DNA of 45,530 nucleotides from Caldimicrobium sp. (GTDB taxonomy: Bacteria; Desulfobacterota; Thermodesulfobacteria; Thermodesulfobacteriales; Thermodesulfobacteriaceae): NCBI GenBank assembly GCA_009903935.1, contig WYEG01000036.1, forward strand, positions 1 to 45,530. Direction: 5' to 3'. Numbering within the stretch: the stretch's first letter is position 1; the number at the start of each line of letters is the position of its first letter. Shown piece by piece: positions 1-7,595 of this stretch. The translations under genes were made by a program, and so were the position numbers. The notes beneath the pieces were generated by a model that saw only the letters and a program-made list of their open reading frames with translations, searched no databases and had not been told where the DNA came from.

Positions 1-263
1 AGCACTCCTCTTCCGATGACTATTTCCTTTGGGTCGTAGCCAAAAAGACCAAGATGACCGGGACCACTTCCTGGGGTTATGCCAAGGTCAACAGGAATGT
101 GAAGCCCAGTCGCGCTCTCCTTGGCTAAGGAATCAAGGTTTGGTGTTTTTGCATACTCAAGAGGGGTCTTTCCATCCTTACCGGGAAGGTCTCCTACCCC
201 ATCAAGCACTATAAGAACAATCTTAGCCTCGTTCTTTTTTATCAAATCCTTGAGTATGTCCAT
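1..263 (-). CDS. apgM: 2,3-bisphosphoglycerate-independent phosphoglycerate mutase, archaeal type (5' part only)
   Basis: The first 87 codons of a gene that leaves the window at the left edge. It interconverts 3- and 2-phosphoglycerate in glycolysis and gluconeogenesis. The translation begins [17 protein letters not shown], followed by the metal-binding stretch [17 protein letters not shown] and [15 protein letters not shown]. These match the N-terminus and phosphoserine loop region of the ApgM branch of the alkaline phosphatase superfamily. The ATG at 261-263 is supported because the homologous N-terminal helix starts right there, and GGGGGT lies just upstream. It is the last visible gene of the mrp operon. 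The 3' end of the preceding zinc-ribbon frame overlaps it by 39 bases in another frame. Confidence 0.85.
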   Translation of the reverse strand, partial: MDILKDLIKKNEAKIVLIVLDGVGDLPGKDGKTPLEYAKTPNLDSLAKESATGLHIPVDLGITPGSGPGHLGLFGYDPKEIVIGRGV

Positions 264-450
264 CGTGAACCCCCAGGGTGCAGTAGTTTTTTAGAAAATC
301 TTGCCACATCTTCTCTTTTGCTTTTTCTATGTCCTCTTCATAGTCTTTGGCGCTGAATTCAGCTCCGCAGGTAAGGCACCTTACCTTGGCGTTAGCTCAA
401 GTTCCGAAAAGCTCTGCCTTTGCCCCGCAGGCTTTGCAAAAAAGCTCCAT
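223..450 (-). CDS. Small zinc-ribbon protein with in-frame UGA (candidate selenoprotein or decayed gene)
   Basis: An ATG at 448-450 follows the mrp stop codon directly and has AGGAGG nine bases upstream, so translation should start here. The frame reads [17 protein letters not shown], meets TGA at 397-399 (codon 18), then continues open for 57 codons to TAA at 223-225. The continuation includes [11 protein letters not shown] and a charged helix ([16 protein letters not shown]). Together the two halves supply the CxxC...CxxC pairs of a zinc ribbon, so the reading frame is biologically sensible across the UGA. A strong hairpin (370-385) lies 11 bases beyond the UGA. Either UGA is decoded as selenocysteine, or the gene carries a nonsense mutation. 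No sel genes are in the window. I do not recognise the family. Confidence 0.5.
370..385 (-). promoter_or_regulatory. Hairpin just downstream of in-frame UGA (SECIS-like candidate)
   Basis: On the minus strand GGTAAG pairs with CTTACC around a GTGC loop; a seventh G-C pair is possible. The loop begins about 18 bases after the UGA. Weaker outer pairings (CGC/GCG and GCU/AGC) could extend the stem back to the UGA itself. Bacterial SECIS elements are stem-loops directly after the UGA with a guanine early in the apical loop. Position and shape fit, but function is inference. Confidence 0.4.
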
Positions 451-1629
451 CTATGCTGTCCTCCTACTCTCAACCTGCTCGATGTATTCTTTAACTAAGT
501 CATCAGGATTTGCCTTTTCTTCGTCGGTTGCTAAGACCCTTAGACCAAGGAGATTAAACCGCTCCGCAAGCTCTGGGGTTGGCTCAAAGAGGACGATGTG
601 GGTTGCCACCTGCTCTTTTAGGAACTCGTTCAAATCCTGGTCATCTGGCTTTCTAACTACATCTTTAACTAAGATTTTCCCCTTTTCTACATCGTAGAGA
701 GCAAAGAGCACCGCTTGGTTTATGTCCTTCTCTATCTTTGTTGGCGTAGAAATGGGGATCGCAATCCGCATGAAGGCTTCCTCAAGGACCTCTCTTCTCA
801 TCTCTTCCGTTGCCGAAACAACATTCCTTATCAAATCTTCAAAAGCTTTAGCGGTAACGGATTCTGGGTAGCTACCAACAATAGGTCTTCCCGCATCGCC
901 GGTATCAACAACCCTCGGGTCAACGGGGATCCTTCCCAAGAACCTCACTCCCATCTCCTCGGCAAGCTTTTGCCCTCCACCCCTCTTAAAGAGGTCGATA
1001 GCTTTTCCGCAGTGGGGACAGATGAACCCGCTCATGTTCTCCACAATGCCAAGGATCCTAAGCTTTACCTTTTGGCAAAACCGGATGGACTTCTTTACAT
1101 CTATCAGCGAAACCTCTTGAGGAGTGGTGACGATCAGGGCATAAGCATCTGGGATGGTTTTAGCTATCGTCAGAGGCTCATCGCCCGTCCCAGGAGGGGC
1201 ATCGATGACAAGGTAGTCAAGCTCTCCCCAGTCTATGTCTCCAATGAACTGTTTTATGGCCGAGATCTTTATCGGTCCTCTCCATATTACTGCCGAATCC
1301 TCGGAAGGAAGAAGGGGCTCGATGGAGAGGAATTTTAGGTTTGGAGAATACTTGATGGCTCCAAGCTTTCCGTCAGGGCGCCTTGTTAGCTTGAGGTCCC
1401 TTGCCCCGAGCATCTTAGGGATGCTTGGACCGTGGAGGTCTACATCAAGAAGACCTACCATAAAGTCCTGCAAAGATAAACCAACGGCTAAGTTTACCGC
1501 AACCGTGCTTTTTCCTACACCACCCTTGCCAGACATCACCATGATTTTGTGCTTAATCTTGGAAAGTTGTTCCTTAACCCGCTTGTCCTGCTGGTCAAGC
1601 AGAAAACCTTTCTCTTTCAAAAGCGCCAT
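451..1629 (-). CDS. mrp: Mrp/NBP35-family Fe-S cluster carrier ATPase fused to a FeMo-cofactor-binding-like domain
   Basis: A 392-residue protein. Residues about 30-275 form a Mrp ParA-like ATPase with the deviant Walker A SGKGGVGKST, LLDVDLHGPSIP, IDAPPGTGDEP and CPHCGKAIDLF, whose CxxC binds a bridging Fe-S cluster in this family. From about residue 288 a second domain begins, MRIAIPISTPTKIEKDI, resembling the dinitrogenase iron-molybdenum cofactor-binding (NifX/NafY) fold. The DUF59 domain found at the N-terminus of many Mrp proteins is absent. The ATG has GGGAGG just upstream. The protein probably scaffolds or delivers Fe-S clusters in the cytosol. It heads an operon with the zinc-ribbon frame and apgM, served by the promoter at 1659-1686. 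Confidence 0.9.
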   Translation of the reverse strand: MALLKEKGFLLDQQDKRVKEQLSKIKHKIMVMSGKGGVGKSTVAVNLAVGLSLQDFMVGLLDVDLHGPSIPKMLGARDLKLTRRPDGKLGAIKYSPNLKFLSIEPLLPSEDSAVIWRGPIKISAIKQFIGDIDWGELDYLVIDAPPGTGDEPLTIAKTIPDAYALIVTTPQEVSLIDVKKSIRFCQKVKLRILGIVENMSGFICPHCGKAIDLFKRGGGQKLAEEMGVRFLGRIPVDPRVVDTGDAGRPIVGSYPESVTAKAFEDLIRNVVSATEEMRREVLEEAFMRIAIPISTPTKIEKDINQAVLFALYDVEKGKILVKDVVRKPDDQDLNEFLKEQVATHIVLFEPTPELAERFNLLGLRVLATDEEKANPDDLVKEYIEQVESRRTA

Positions 1630-1658
1630 TGCTTCCTCCCTGAATGAGTTTTAAAAGA

Positions 1659-1686
1659 ATTATAATACAAAAAAGTGGATTGTCAC
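1659..1686 (-). promoter_or_regulatory. Sigma-70-type promoter for the mrp operon
   Basis: On the minus strand GTGACA (1681-1686), a 16-base spacer and a perfect TATAAT (1659-1664) lie about 30 bases before the mrp ATG, leaving room for its Shine-Dalgarno. The -35 box overlaps the -35 of the divergent promoter on the plus strand. Confidence 0.6.
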
Positions 1687-1708
1687 CGAAAGGCTGGTAT
1701 ACTTTAAT
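1680..1708 (+). promoter_or_regulatory. Promoter for the EamA-polA operon, leaderless geometry
   Basis: TTGTCA (1680-1685), 17 bases, TTTAAT (1703-1708). The in-frame ATG at 1716 lies seven bases after the -10 box, about where transcription should begin. No Shine-Dalgarno precedes this ATG. Confidence 0.5.
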
Positions 1709-1715
1709 ATTACCT

Positions 1716-2144
1716 ATGGATGGGAAAACATTTGCCCTTTGGCTAGCAACCATCTTCTTCTGGGGTATTACCCCTATCATAGAGAAGGCTGGGTTAAGAA
1801 ATGTTGACCCCTTAGCGGGTTTGTTTGTGAGAACAATTTCCGCCTTAGTCGGCATATTTCTCATCCTTTTAATTTTCTACCCGCAAAGCCTTAAAGAGTT
1901 AAGCCTGAGGGAGGTTTCCATACTTAGCTTAAGCGGAATAACGGGCGGCTTCTTGGGCATGTATTTTTATTTCCAATTGTTAAAGCACAACCAGGCTTCC
2001 CAGGTCGTCCCCCTTACTTCAACTTATCCGCTGATTACGACCCTCTTTGCCATATTTATTCTCCGTGAACCCATAACCTTTCAAAAAATCATAGGCACCC
2101 TCCTCATAATGAGCGGAATATACCTCCTCTTTCGTCAGGAATAG
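1716..2144 (+). CDS. EamA-type small membrane transporter
   Basis: A 142-residue hydrophobic protein with one EamA (DMT superfamily) repeat, about five membrane segments. Recognisable parts include the N-terminal FALWLATIFFWGITPIIEKAG and the C-terminal PLTSTYPLITTLFAIFILREP followed by QKIIGTLLIMSGIYLLF. Full-length DMT permeases carry two such repeats, so this one should work as a dimer; its substrate is unknown. An earlier in-frame ATG at 1644 would add 24 polar residues that do not look like this family and would place the start upstream of the promoter. I therefore prefer 1716. polA follows after five bases, suggesting cotranscription. Confidence 0.8.
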   Translation: MDGKTFALWLATIFFWGITPIIEKAGLRNVDPLAGLFVRTISALVGIFLILLIFYPQSLKELSLREVSILSLSGITGGFLGMYFYFQLLKHNQASQVVPLTSTYPLITTLFAIFILREPITFQKIIGTLLIMSGIYLLFRQE

Positions 2145-2149
2145 AGGCT

Positions 2150-4750
2150 ATGGTCAAAAAAGAGGAGCTAAAAGATTGGGCCATCCTTATAGATGGGAGC
2201 TCTTTTATCTACCGAGCTTACTTTGCCATTCAAGGCTATCTTTCAACTTCAAGGGGGTTCCCAACTAAAGCCATCTTTGGTGTCACGCAGATGCTTATCA
2301 AAATCTTAAAGGAATTTGAGCCTCAGACCATCGTCTGGTTTGCCGATGAGAAGGGACCTACCTTCAGGCATCTTGCCTTCGCAGAATACAAGGCGCAAAG
2401 ACCAGGAATGCCAGATGACTTAAAAGTTCAAATCTCCTACATAAAAAAAATCGTCTCTTCCTTAGGCATACCCTTTCTCTCTAAGGAAGGCTTTGAGGCT
2501 GACGACCTGATCTCGACCTTTGTTCACAAATTCCCCATCAAATCTATCATCGTAGCCCCGGACAAAGACCTTTACGCCTTAGTCTCTGAAAGGACTATTC
2601 TCTACGACCCTGTAAGAGAAGTCTTCATAGACAAAGAGGAATTCCTAAAAAAATTTGGCTTTCCGCCCGAGAGGTTCCCTGAGTTCCGGGCTTTGGTTGG
2701 AGACCCAAGCGATAACATAAAAGGGGTGCCGGGAGTCGGGGAAAAAACAGCCAAAGAGCTAATACTTCGCTTTAAAAGCCTTGAAGAGCTGTTTGAAAAT
2801 TTACACAAGGTGACCCCTCTTAAGCTTCGTGAGGCTTTAGCAAAGAATAAAGAAAGGGTCTTCGAAAACTTAAGCTTAATGAGGCTAAGAACTGATGTCG
2901 AGCTTCCTTCTCACGACCTAAGCTTTTATCAAAGGCGTGAGCCAGACCTTTTAACCCTTAAAAGCCTTTTCAAAGAGCTTGAATTCAAAAAGTTTTTAAA
3001 GGAGTTCAACTTCCCCTCAGAAGAAATAGAGTATAGCCTCCTAAAGGTTGATGAGGGAAGCCTTGATAAACATTTAGAAAAATCCGACTTGATAGGTTTT
3101 AGCCTAAAAAAAGAGGAAATAAAACTCTTTAATCTGGGCTTAAATAGAGAGGTCTTTTTAGCCCCATCGGACAAGGAATGCTTATCTCTCCCTCTAAATG
3201 AGCAAACCTTATCCCGTCTAACCCAAAAGCGCTTCTGTTTTTTTGACCTAAAAGAGAACCTTCATGAATTGAAGAAGACCTTTAAAGTTGAGCCCTTTTT
3301 TGAAGCGCTTTCAAATTTTGATGATGTAAAGCTTATGGCTTATCTTTTGGACCCTGGCAAAAAAAGCTACGAGCTTTCAGAATTAGCCTTCCACTATCTT
3401 GATGTCAACCTTAAAGAGACTGATGAACCCTGTAAAAAGGCTATCGTCGTTAGACGCCTTGGCAGCGCCTTAAAGGATGAGGTTTCAAAGGAAGGGCTAA
3501 AGGAGTGGTATCAAAGCGTAGAGGTTCCGTTAAGCTATGTCCTTTTTGAGATGGAGGATGCAGGTGTAAAGATTGACCTTTCCTATGTTAAAGAGCTAAG
3601 CCAAGAGTTTAGCGAGAGGCTAAAAGCCATCGAGGAAAAGCTTTATGAGTTGGCAGGCTTTCGGTTTAATCCCCGTTCTCCGCAGGAGGTTGCTAAGGTC
3701 CTTTTTGATAAACTAAAGCTTCCCAAGGTTAAGAATACACCTAAAGGGGAGCAGCCCTCAACGGATGTTGAAGTCCTTGAAGAGCTAAGGGGGCAACACC
3801 CCATAGTTGAGTATCTATTACAATACCGAAACCTCTACAAGCTAAAGAGCACTTACCTTGATGTTTTTTTGAAGCAAACAAGCCTTAAGGACCACAGGCT
3901 TAGGACTACTTACCATCAAACTGGTACAGCAACAGGAAGGCTTAGCTCGCAGAACCCAAACCTGCAGAACATCCCAGTTAAAGGAGAAGAAGGGCTAAAG
4001 ATAAGACGGGCTTTTATCGCCGAGGAAGGGTATTATCTTTTTAGCCTTGATTATTCTCAGATTGAGCTTCGTATCTTAGCCCATTTTTCCCAGGATGAAA
4101 ACCTTATCTCCTCTTTCCTTAGAGGGGAGGACATTCATACAAAAACCGCCTGCGAGGTCTTCGGGGTAAAACCTGAGGATGTAAGCCCAGAGATGAGGCG
4201 CGTTGCTAAGGTCATCAACTTTGGTATTGCCTACGGGATGAGCCCCTATGGGCTGGCAAAGGAGCTAAACATAGATAGACACTCGGCGGAGCTTTATATT
4301 AAAAGGTATTTTGAGAGATATCCTCAGGTAAAATCATACATAGAAGAGATTATAAAGTTTGCCCAAGAAACAGGGTATGTCAAGACCATTTCCGGTAGAA
4401 AAAGATACATCCCTGAGATCTTTAGCCCAAACAAAAACTTAAGAGACCTTGGTTTTCGGATGGCTATAAACACTCCTATCCAAGGGTCAGCGGCAGACCT
4501 TATGAAGTCCGCAATGGTTGCTTTAGCTCAAGAGATGAAACAAAGAGGGCTTAAGAGCAAAATACTCCTTCAGGTTCACGATGAGCTTATCCTTGAGGTT
4601 CCGGAAGAAGAATTAGAGGTTGTTCGAAGCTTGGCTATTGAAGTCATGGAAGAGCCCTTTTCCAGGCTTTCTTTACCTATTCGGCTTTCTGTTCCGATTA
4701 AGGTAAACTTTGCCTACGGGAGGTCTTGGGCAGATTGCAAGGAACAATAA
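2150..4750 (+). CDS. polA: DNA polymerase I
   Basis: An 866-residue family A polymerase for gap filling and Okazaki fragment processing. Residues about 8-290 are the 5' nuclease: ILIDGSSFIYRAYFAI, EADDLI, APDKDL, and a helix-hairpin-helix DNIKGVPGVGEKTAKEL. Residues about 300-470 correspond to the 3'-5' exonuclease fold, but the first catalytic motif (DxE) is replaced by IGFSLKKEE, so proofreading is probably lost, as in Taq polymerase. Polymerase motifs are intact: A, DYSQIELRILAHF near 633; B, RRVAKVINFGIAYG near 682; C, QVHDELILEV near 808. The gene sits five bases after the EamA gene and overlaps the start of the next gene. Confidence 0.97.
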   Translation: MVKKEELKDWAILIDGSSFIYRAYFAIQGYLSTSRGFPTKAIFGVTQMLIKILKEFEPQTIVWFADEKGPTFRHLAFAEYKAQRPGMPDDLKVQISYIKKIVSSLGIPFLSKEGFEADDLISTFVHKFPIKSIIVAPDKDLYALVSERTILYDPVREVFIDKEEFLKKFGFPPERFPEFRALVGDPSDNIKGVPGVGEKTAKELILRFKSLEELFENLHKVTPLKLREALAKNKERVFENLSLMRLRTDVELPSHDLSFYQRREPDLLTLKSLFKELEFKKFLKEFNFPSEEIEYSLLKVDEGSLDKHLEKSDLIGFSLKKEEIKLFNLGLNREVFLAPSDKECLSLPLNEQTLSRLTQKRFCFFDLKENLHELKKTFKVEPFFEALSNFDDVKLMAYLLDPGKKSYELSELAFHYLDVNLKETDEPCKKAIVVRRLGSALKDEVSKEGLKEWYQSVEVPLSYVLFEMEDAGVKIDLSYVKELSQEFSERLKAIEEKLYELAGFRFNPRSPQEVAKVLFDKLKLPKVKNTPKGEQPSTDVEVLEELRGQHPIVEYLLQYRNLYKLKSTYLDVFLKQTSLKDHRLRTTYHQTGTATGRLSSQNPNLQNIPVKGEEGLKIRRAFIAEEGYYLFSLDYSQIELRILAHFSQDENLISSFLRGEDIHTKTACEVFGVKPEDVSPEMRRVAKVINFGIAYGMSPYGLAKELNIDRHSAELYIKRYFERYPQVKSYIEEIIKFAQETGYVKTISGRKRYIPEIFSPNKNLRDLGFRMAINTPIQGSAADLMKSAMVALAQEMKQRGLKSKILLQVHDELILEVPEEELEVVRSLAIEVMEEPFSRLSLPIRLSVPIKVNFAYGRSWADCKEQ

Positions 4751-5523
4751 GGCTTGATAAATACTTAACCCATATTGGGGTTAGCTCTCGCAGAGAAGCG
4801 GTAAAGCTCATCAAAGCCGGCAAGGTCAAAGTAAACAGCAAAAATGTCTTTGACCCTGCTTTTAAGATAAACCCAGAGAAAGATGTGGTAGAGGTTGAAG
4901 GTTTCCAGAAAATCCCTTTCCAAGAGAACTTCTACTACAAGTTCTACAAACCCAAGGGATATATTACCTCAACCAAGGACAAAGAACCAACCATTTTTGA
5001 GCTTCTCCCTAAGGCTCTACCGGGCTTAAAGAGGCTTTTTCCTGCTGGAAGGCTTGACAAGGATGCCGAGGGACTCTTGATCTTGACAACCGACGGCGAG
5101 CTTGCCCATAGGATCATGCATCCAAAATGGAAGCTTGAAAAACGCTATGAGGTTCTCCTCGATAAACCTATAACCGATGAGGACATAAAAAGGCTTGAAG
5201 AAGGGATTGAGCTTAGTTCCCCATGTCACGCCGAGCTCCCCCTTTTGTCACCCCGAGCGAAGCGAGGGGTCCTTCACAAGGAAAAAACTTTACCAGCAAG
5301 GATAAAGGTCTTAGCCGAGGATAGAAAATTCTTAGAAGTAGCAGTGATAGAAGGGCGGTATCATCTGATAAAAAGGATGTTTGGCAAGCTTGGCTACCAA
5401 GTTTTATCCTTAAAAAGAATAGCCATAGGTCCTGTTTGTTTAGGAGAGCTAAAGCCAGCTGAAGCATTACCTTTGTCTCAAGAAGAGTTAGAAAGTCTTA
5501 AAACACTTTTGGGATTGAAATAA
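4726..5523 (+). CDS. RsuA/RluB-family rRNA pseudouridine synthase with a repeat-derived insertion
   Basis: A 265-residue synthase with an N-terminal S4 RNA-binding domain (RLDKYLTHIGVSSRREAVKLI) and a catalytic domain with the family motif FPAGRLDKDAEGLLILTTDG, where the aspartate of GRLD is the nucleophile. It modifies 16S or 23S rRNA; RluB-like action on 23S is likelier but unproven. Residues about 167-189 (bases 5224-5290) are not part of the family. They translate two adjoining copies of the palindromic repeat found elsewhere in this window, and the normal sequence resumes at LPARIKVL. There is no ATG start. TTG at 4726 or 4735 follows GGGAGG (4718-4723), both inside the polA end, implying translational coupling. 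Confidence 0.9.
   Translation: MGRLQGTIRLDKYLTHIGVSSRREAVKLIKAGKVKVNSKNVFDPAFKINPEKDVVEVEGFQKIPFQENFYYKFYKPKGYITSTKDKEPTIFELLPKALPGLKRLFPAGRLDKDAEGLLILTTDGELAHRIMHPKWKLEKRYEVLLDKPITDEDIKRLEEGIELSSPCHAELPLLSPRAKRGVLHKEKTLPARIKVLAEDRKFLEVAVIEGRYHLIKRMFGKLGYQVLSLKRIAIGPVCLGELKPAEALPLSQEELESLKTLLGLK
5224..5274 (+). repeat. Two adjoining palindromic repeat units inside the pseudouridine synthase gene
   Basis: A partial unit TGTCACGCCGAGC (5224-5236) is followed by a fuller unit starting TGTCACCCCGAGCG near 5246 and ending GCGAGGGGTCC near 5272. They match the intergenic family at 15330-15700. The insertion keeps the reading frame and adds about 23 residues. Confidence 0.8.
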
Positions 5524-5525
5524 GG

Positions 5526-7595
5526 TCATTTTTTAGTAATAGGAAACTCTATGATAAATCTTGAGCCTCGAGGATGTGCTCGTTCACATCGGACCCTGCC
5601 GTTATGTAAATGGACAACAGTTTGAATGACTATAAGACCTGTGCCAAATTTTTTAAGGCTTTCCCATTGACCGCTGTTAAAGGTAGAAATTACCTCATCC
5701 GGAAGCCCCTCCCCTGTATCAGTAAAAACAATCATTACTTCATCTGAGCTAGCCAAAACATCGATCGTTATGCTTCCTTCCTCCTTCATGGATTTGATAG
5801 AGTTTTCAAAAAGGTTTATCCATAACCTTTTCATTACTAACGGGTCAAAAGGAAAAACCACATCCTTGTCGGTATTAAGCTTGATAGTGATGTTAGGATA
5901 AGCCAACTTGTAAAGATTGATCACTTCTTTTATATTTTCTATTAAACTTCCTTCCACTTTATCCAAAATGGGTTTCTTAGTTAATACATATAGATCATGG
6001 GATAATTTTTGGAGCTCTTCAATAGACTTTAGCACTACATCCACCGTTTGATTTAAAAGGTTCTTATCCTCTTCTGATAAACTATCAGATAATTTCTTTC
6101 TTAATCTTTCAATTGATAACTTAATTGGAGTTAGTGGATTTTTTATTTCGTGAGCTATCCTGATTGCGACTTCTTTCCATATGGATAATCTTTTTAAAAC
6201 TTCCTTTTCGGTAAGGTTTTCTATAATGATAAGATAATGTAATTGACCTGTTAACTCAAATGGAAAAACAGAAATTCCTAAATTAAAAACCCCCTTTACA
6301 GTAGTAAATTCATAAACTTTATAGAAACCATTAGTAATGTCGATAGATGACAAAACATCAAAAAGTTTTATTTGATCGCATAGCTCATTACAATTCTCTA
6401 AACCAATATCATTTAAAAAGTCAAGTATAAATCGATTTTGAAAGATTGGTTGAAAATCCTTTGTCAATAAAAGTATACCGATTGGAAGTTGATCTAAAAT
6501 AGCTTTTAAAGATTCTATATATTTTTTTCTTTCTTCTTCAAAATCTTTTAATCTTTTTACCATCTCGTTAAATCTCCTAATCAGCAATCCAATTTCATCG
6601 TCTTGGTAAAAAATATCGGGTAAATTAATATTATAATCTTGATGTGATATCTTCTCTGTTGCTTCGCTTAACAATCTTAATGGTTCAGATAAACGCTTAC
6701 CAAGCTTGTTCCCAACCCAAACTCCGATGAACAAAACGAGTAAAAAAAGAAGAATTAAGAACAAGAAAATAGATAGGCGAAGTATCTTATCCCAAGCCAC
6801 CTCCTCAGTTTTAAAAATTTCAGAGGAATCTAAAACTTTACCTACCACAAGAATATAGGGATGACCATCCTTGGTTTTAACATAAGTAAAAACCCGGACA
6901 TAATACTTACCGCCTAAATTGATTATTTGTCTTTTCGGAGTTTTATCCTTTAAGAGTTCTTCAAGAATAGAAGGTGGTATACCATACTTTTTAAACTCGT
7001 CATTTGAGTAGGTCTTTTTGTATAAATCCCCATCAAGAGTATAAACCTCAATAGCATCAAGATTAAGAAGATATCTATACTTTTCTCGTAGTTCTTTACT
7101 TCTAATTATATCTGTTTTAGTAATATATTCATTTTCTATAAGATTGGCTTTGGCGATTAATTGGGATTCCAGGGACCTGAAGATATCTTCTTTTCCAAAA
7201 GCAGTTAAGTATAATTGAACAGCTGAGTATTCTCTAAACCAAAGGTCTAATGTTTTTTTTAAAAAGAAGAACCCAACAATTATTAATAAAGTCGAGGCAA
7301 AAACCATTGAAAAAAGATATATAAACAACAATTTTACCCTTAAACTCTTTGAAAATCTTTGAATTTTTATTTCAAGAAAGGTATAAAAGATATACCTAAA
7401 AATTTGGTAAATAAGAAAAAGGATAAGAATTAAATTAATTTGAAAGAGCAAAAAAAGATAGAAATATCTATGAGAAAGATTTAATAGATTAAGCTTAAAC
7501 AAAAGATACTCGGCTACCAAGAAAAGAATGAAAAGCAATAAAAAAATGGAACGCTTAGGCTTAGTCTTTAGAAAATTTATAAATTGTTTCAGCAT
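5526..7595 (-). CDS. NtrY-like membrane sensor histidine kinase
   Basis: A 689-residue kinase. Three to four N-terminal membrane segments (within residues 15-115) precede an extracytoplasmic sensor region and a further membrane segment near 275-295. A HAMP linker follows (EPLRLLSEATEKIS), then a PAS-like domain (ILDQLPIGILLLTKDF), the dimerisation helix with phospho-acceptor H482 in IRIAHEIKNPLTPIKLS, and the ATPase domain with DTGEGLPDEV and FGTGL. The HEIKNPLTPIKLS box is typical of NtrY. No response regulator is adjacent, so the partner is unknown. The stretch is visibly richer in A+T than its neighbours. It overlaps the DUF4390 gene by 35 bases, as the two are commonly paired. Confidence 0.88.
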   Translation of the reverse strand: MLKQFINFLKTKPKRSIFLLLFILFLVAEYLLFKLNLLNLSHRYFYLFLLFQINLILILFLIYQIFRYIFYTFLEIKIQRFSKSLRVKLLFIYLFSMVFASTLLIIVGFFFLKKTLDLWFREYSAVQLYLTAFGKEDIFRSLESQLIAKANLIENEYITKTDIIRSKELREKYRYLLNLDAIEVYTLDGDLYKKTYSNDEFKKYGIPPSILEELLKDKTPKRQIINLGGKYYVRVFTYVKTKDGHPYILVVGKVLDSSEIFKTEEVAWDKILRLSIFLFLILLFLLVLFIGVWVGNKLGKRLSEPLRLLSEATEKISHQDYNINLPDIFYQDDEIGLLIRRFNEMVKRLKDFEEERKKYIESLKAILDQLPIGILLLTKDFQPIFQNRFILDFLNDIGLENCNELCDQIKLFDVLSSIDITNGFYKVYEFTTVKGVFNLGISVFPFELTGQLHYLIIIENLTEKEVLKRLSIWKEVAIRIAHEIKNPLTPIKLSIERLRKKLSDSLSEEDKNLLNQTVDVVLKSIEELQKLSHDLYVLTKKPILDKVEGSLIENIKEVINLYKLAYPNITIKLNTDKDVVFPFDPLVMKRLWINLFENSIKSMKEEGSITIDVLASSDEVMIVFTDTGEGLPDEVISTFNSGQWESLKKFGTGLIVIQTVVHLHNGRVRCERAHPRGSRFIIEFPITKK

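Noticed and set aside
370-385. The hairpin after the UGA as a transcription terminator
   Set aside because: No T-run follows on the minus strand, and apgM downstream needs the transcript to continue.
715-1338. 207-codon plus-strand frame opposite mrp
   Set aside because: Shadow frame; mrp on the minus strand has conserved motifs throughout.
1644-1715. Earlier ATG (1644) for the EamA gene
   Set aside because: It lies upstream of the -35/-10 boxes and adds a polar segment atypical for the family; no Shine-Dalgarno.
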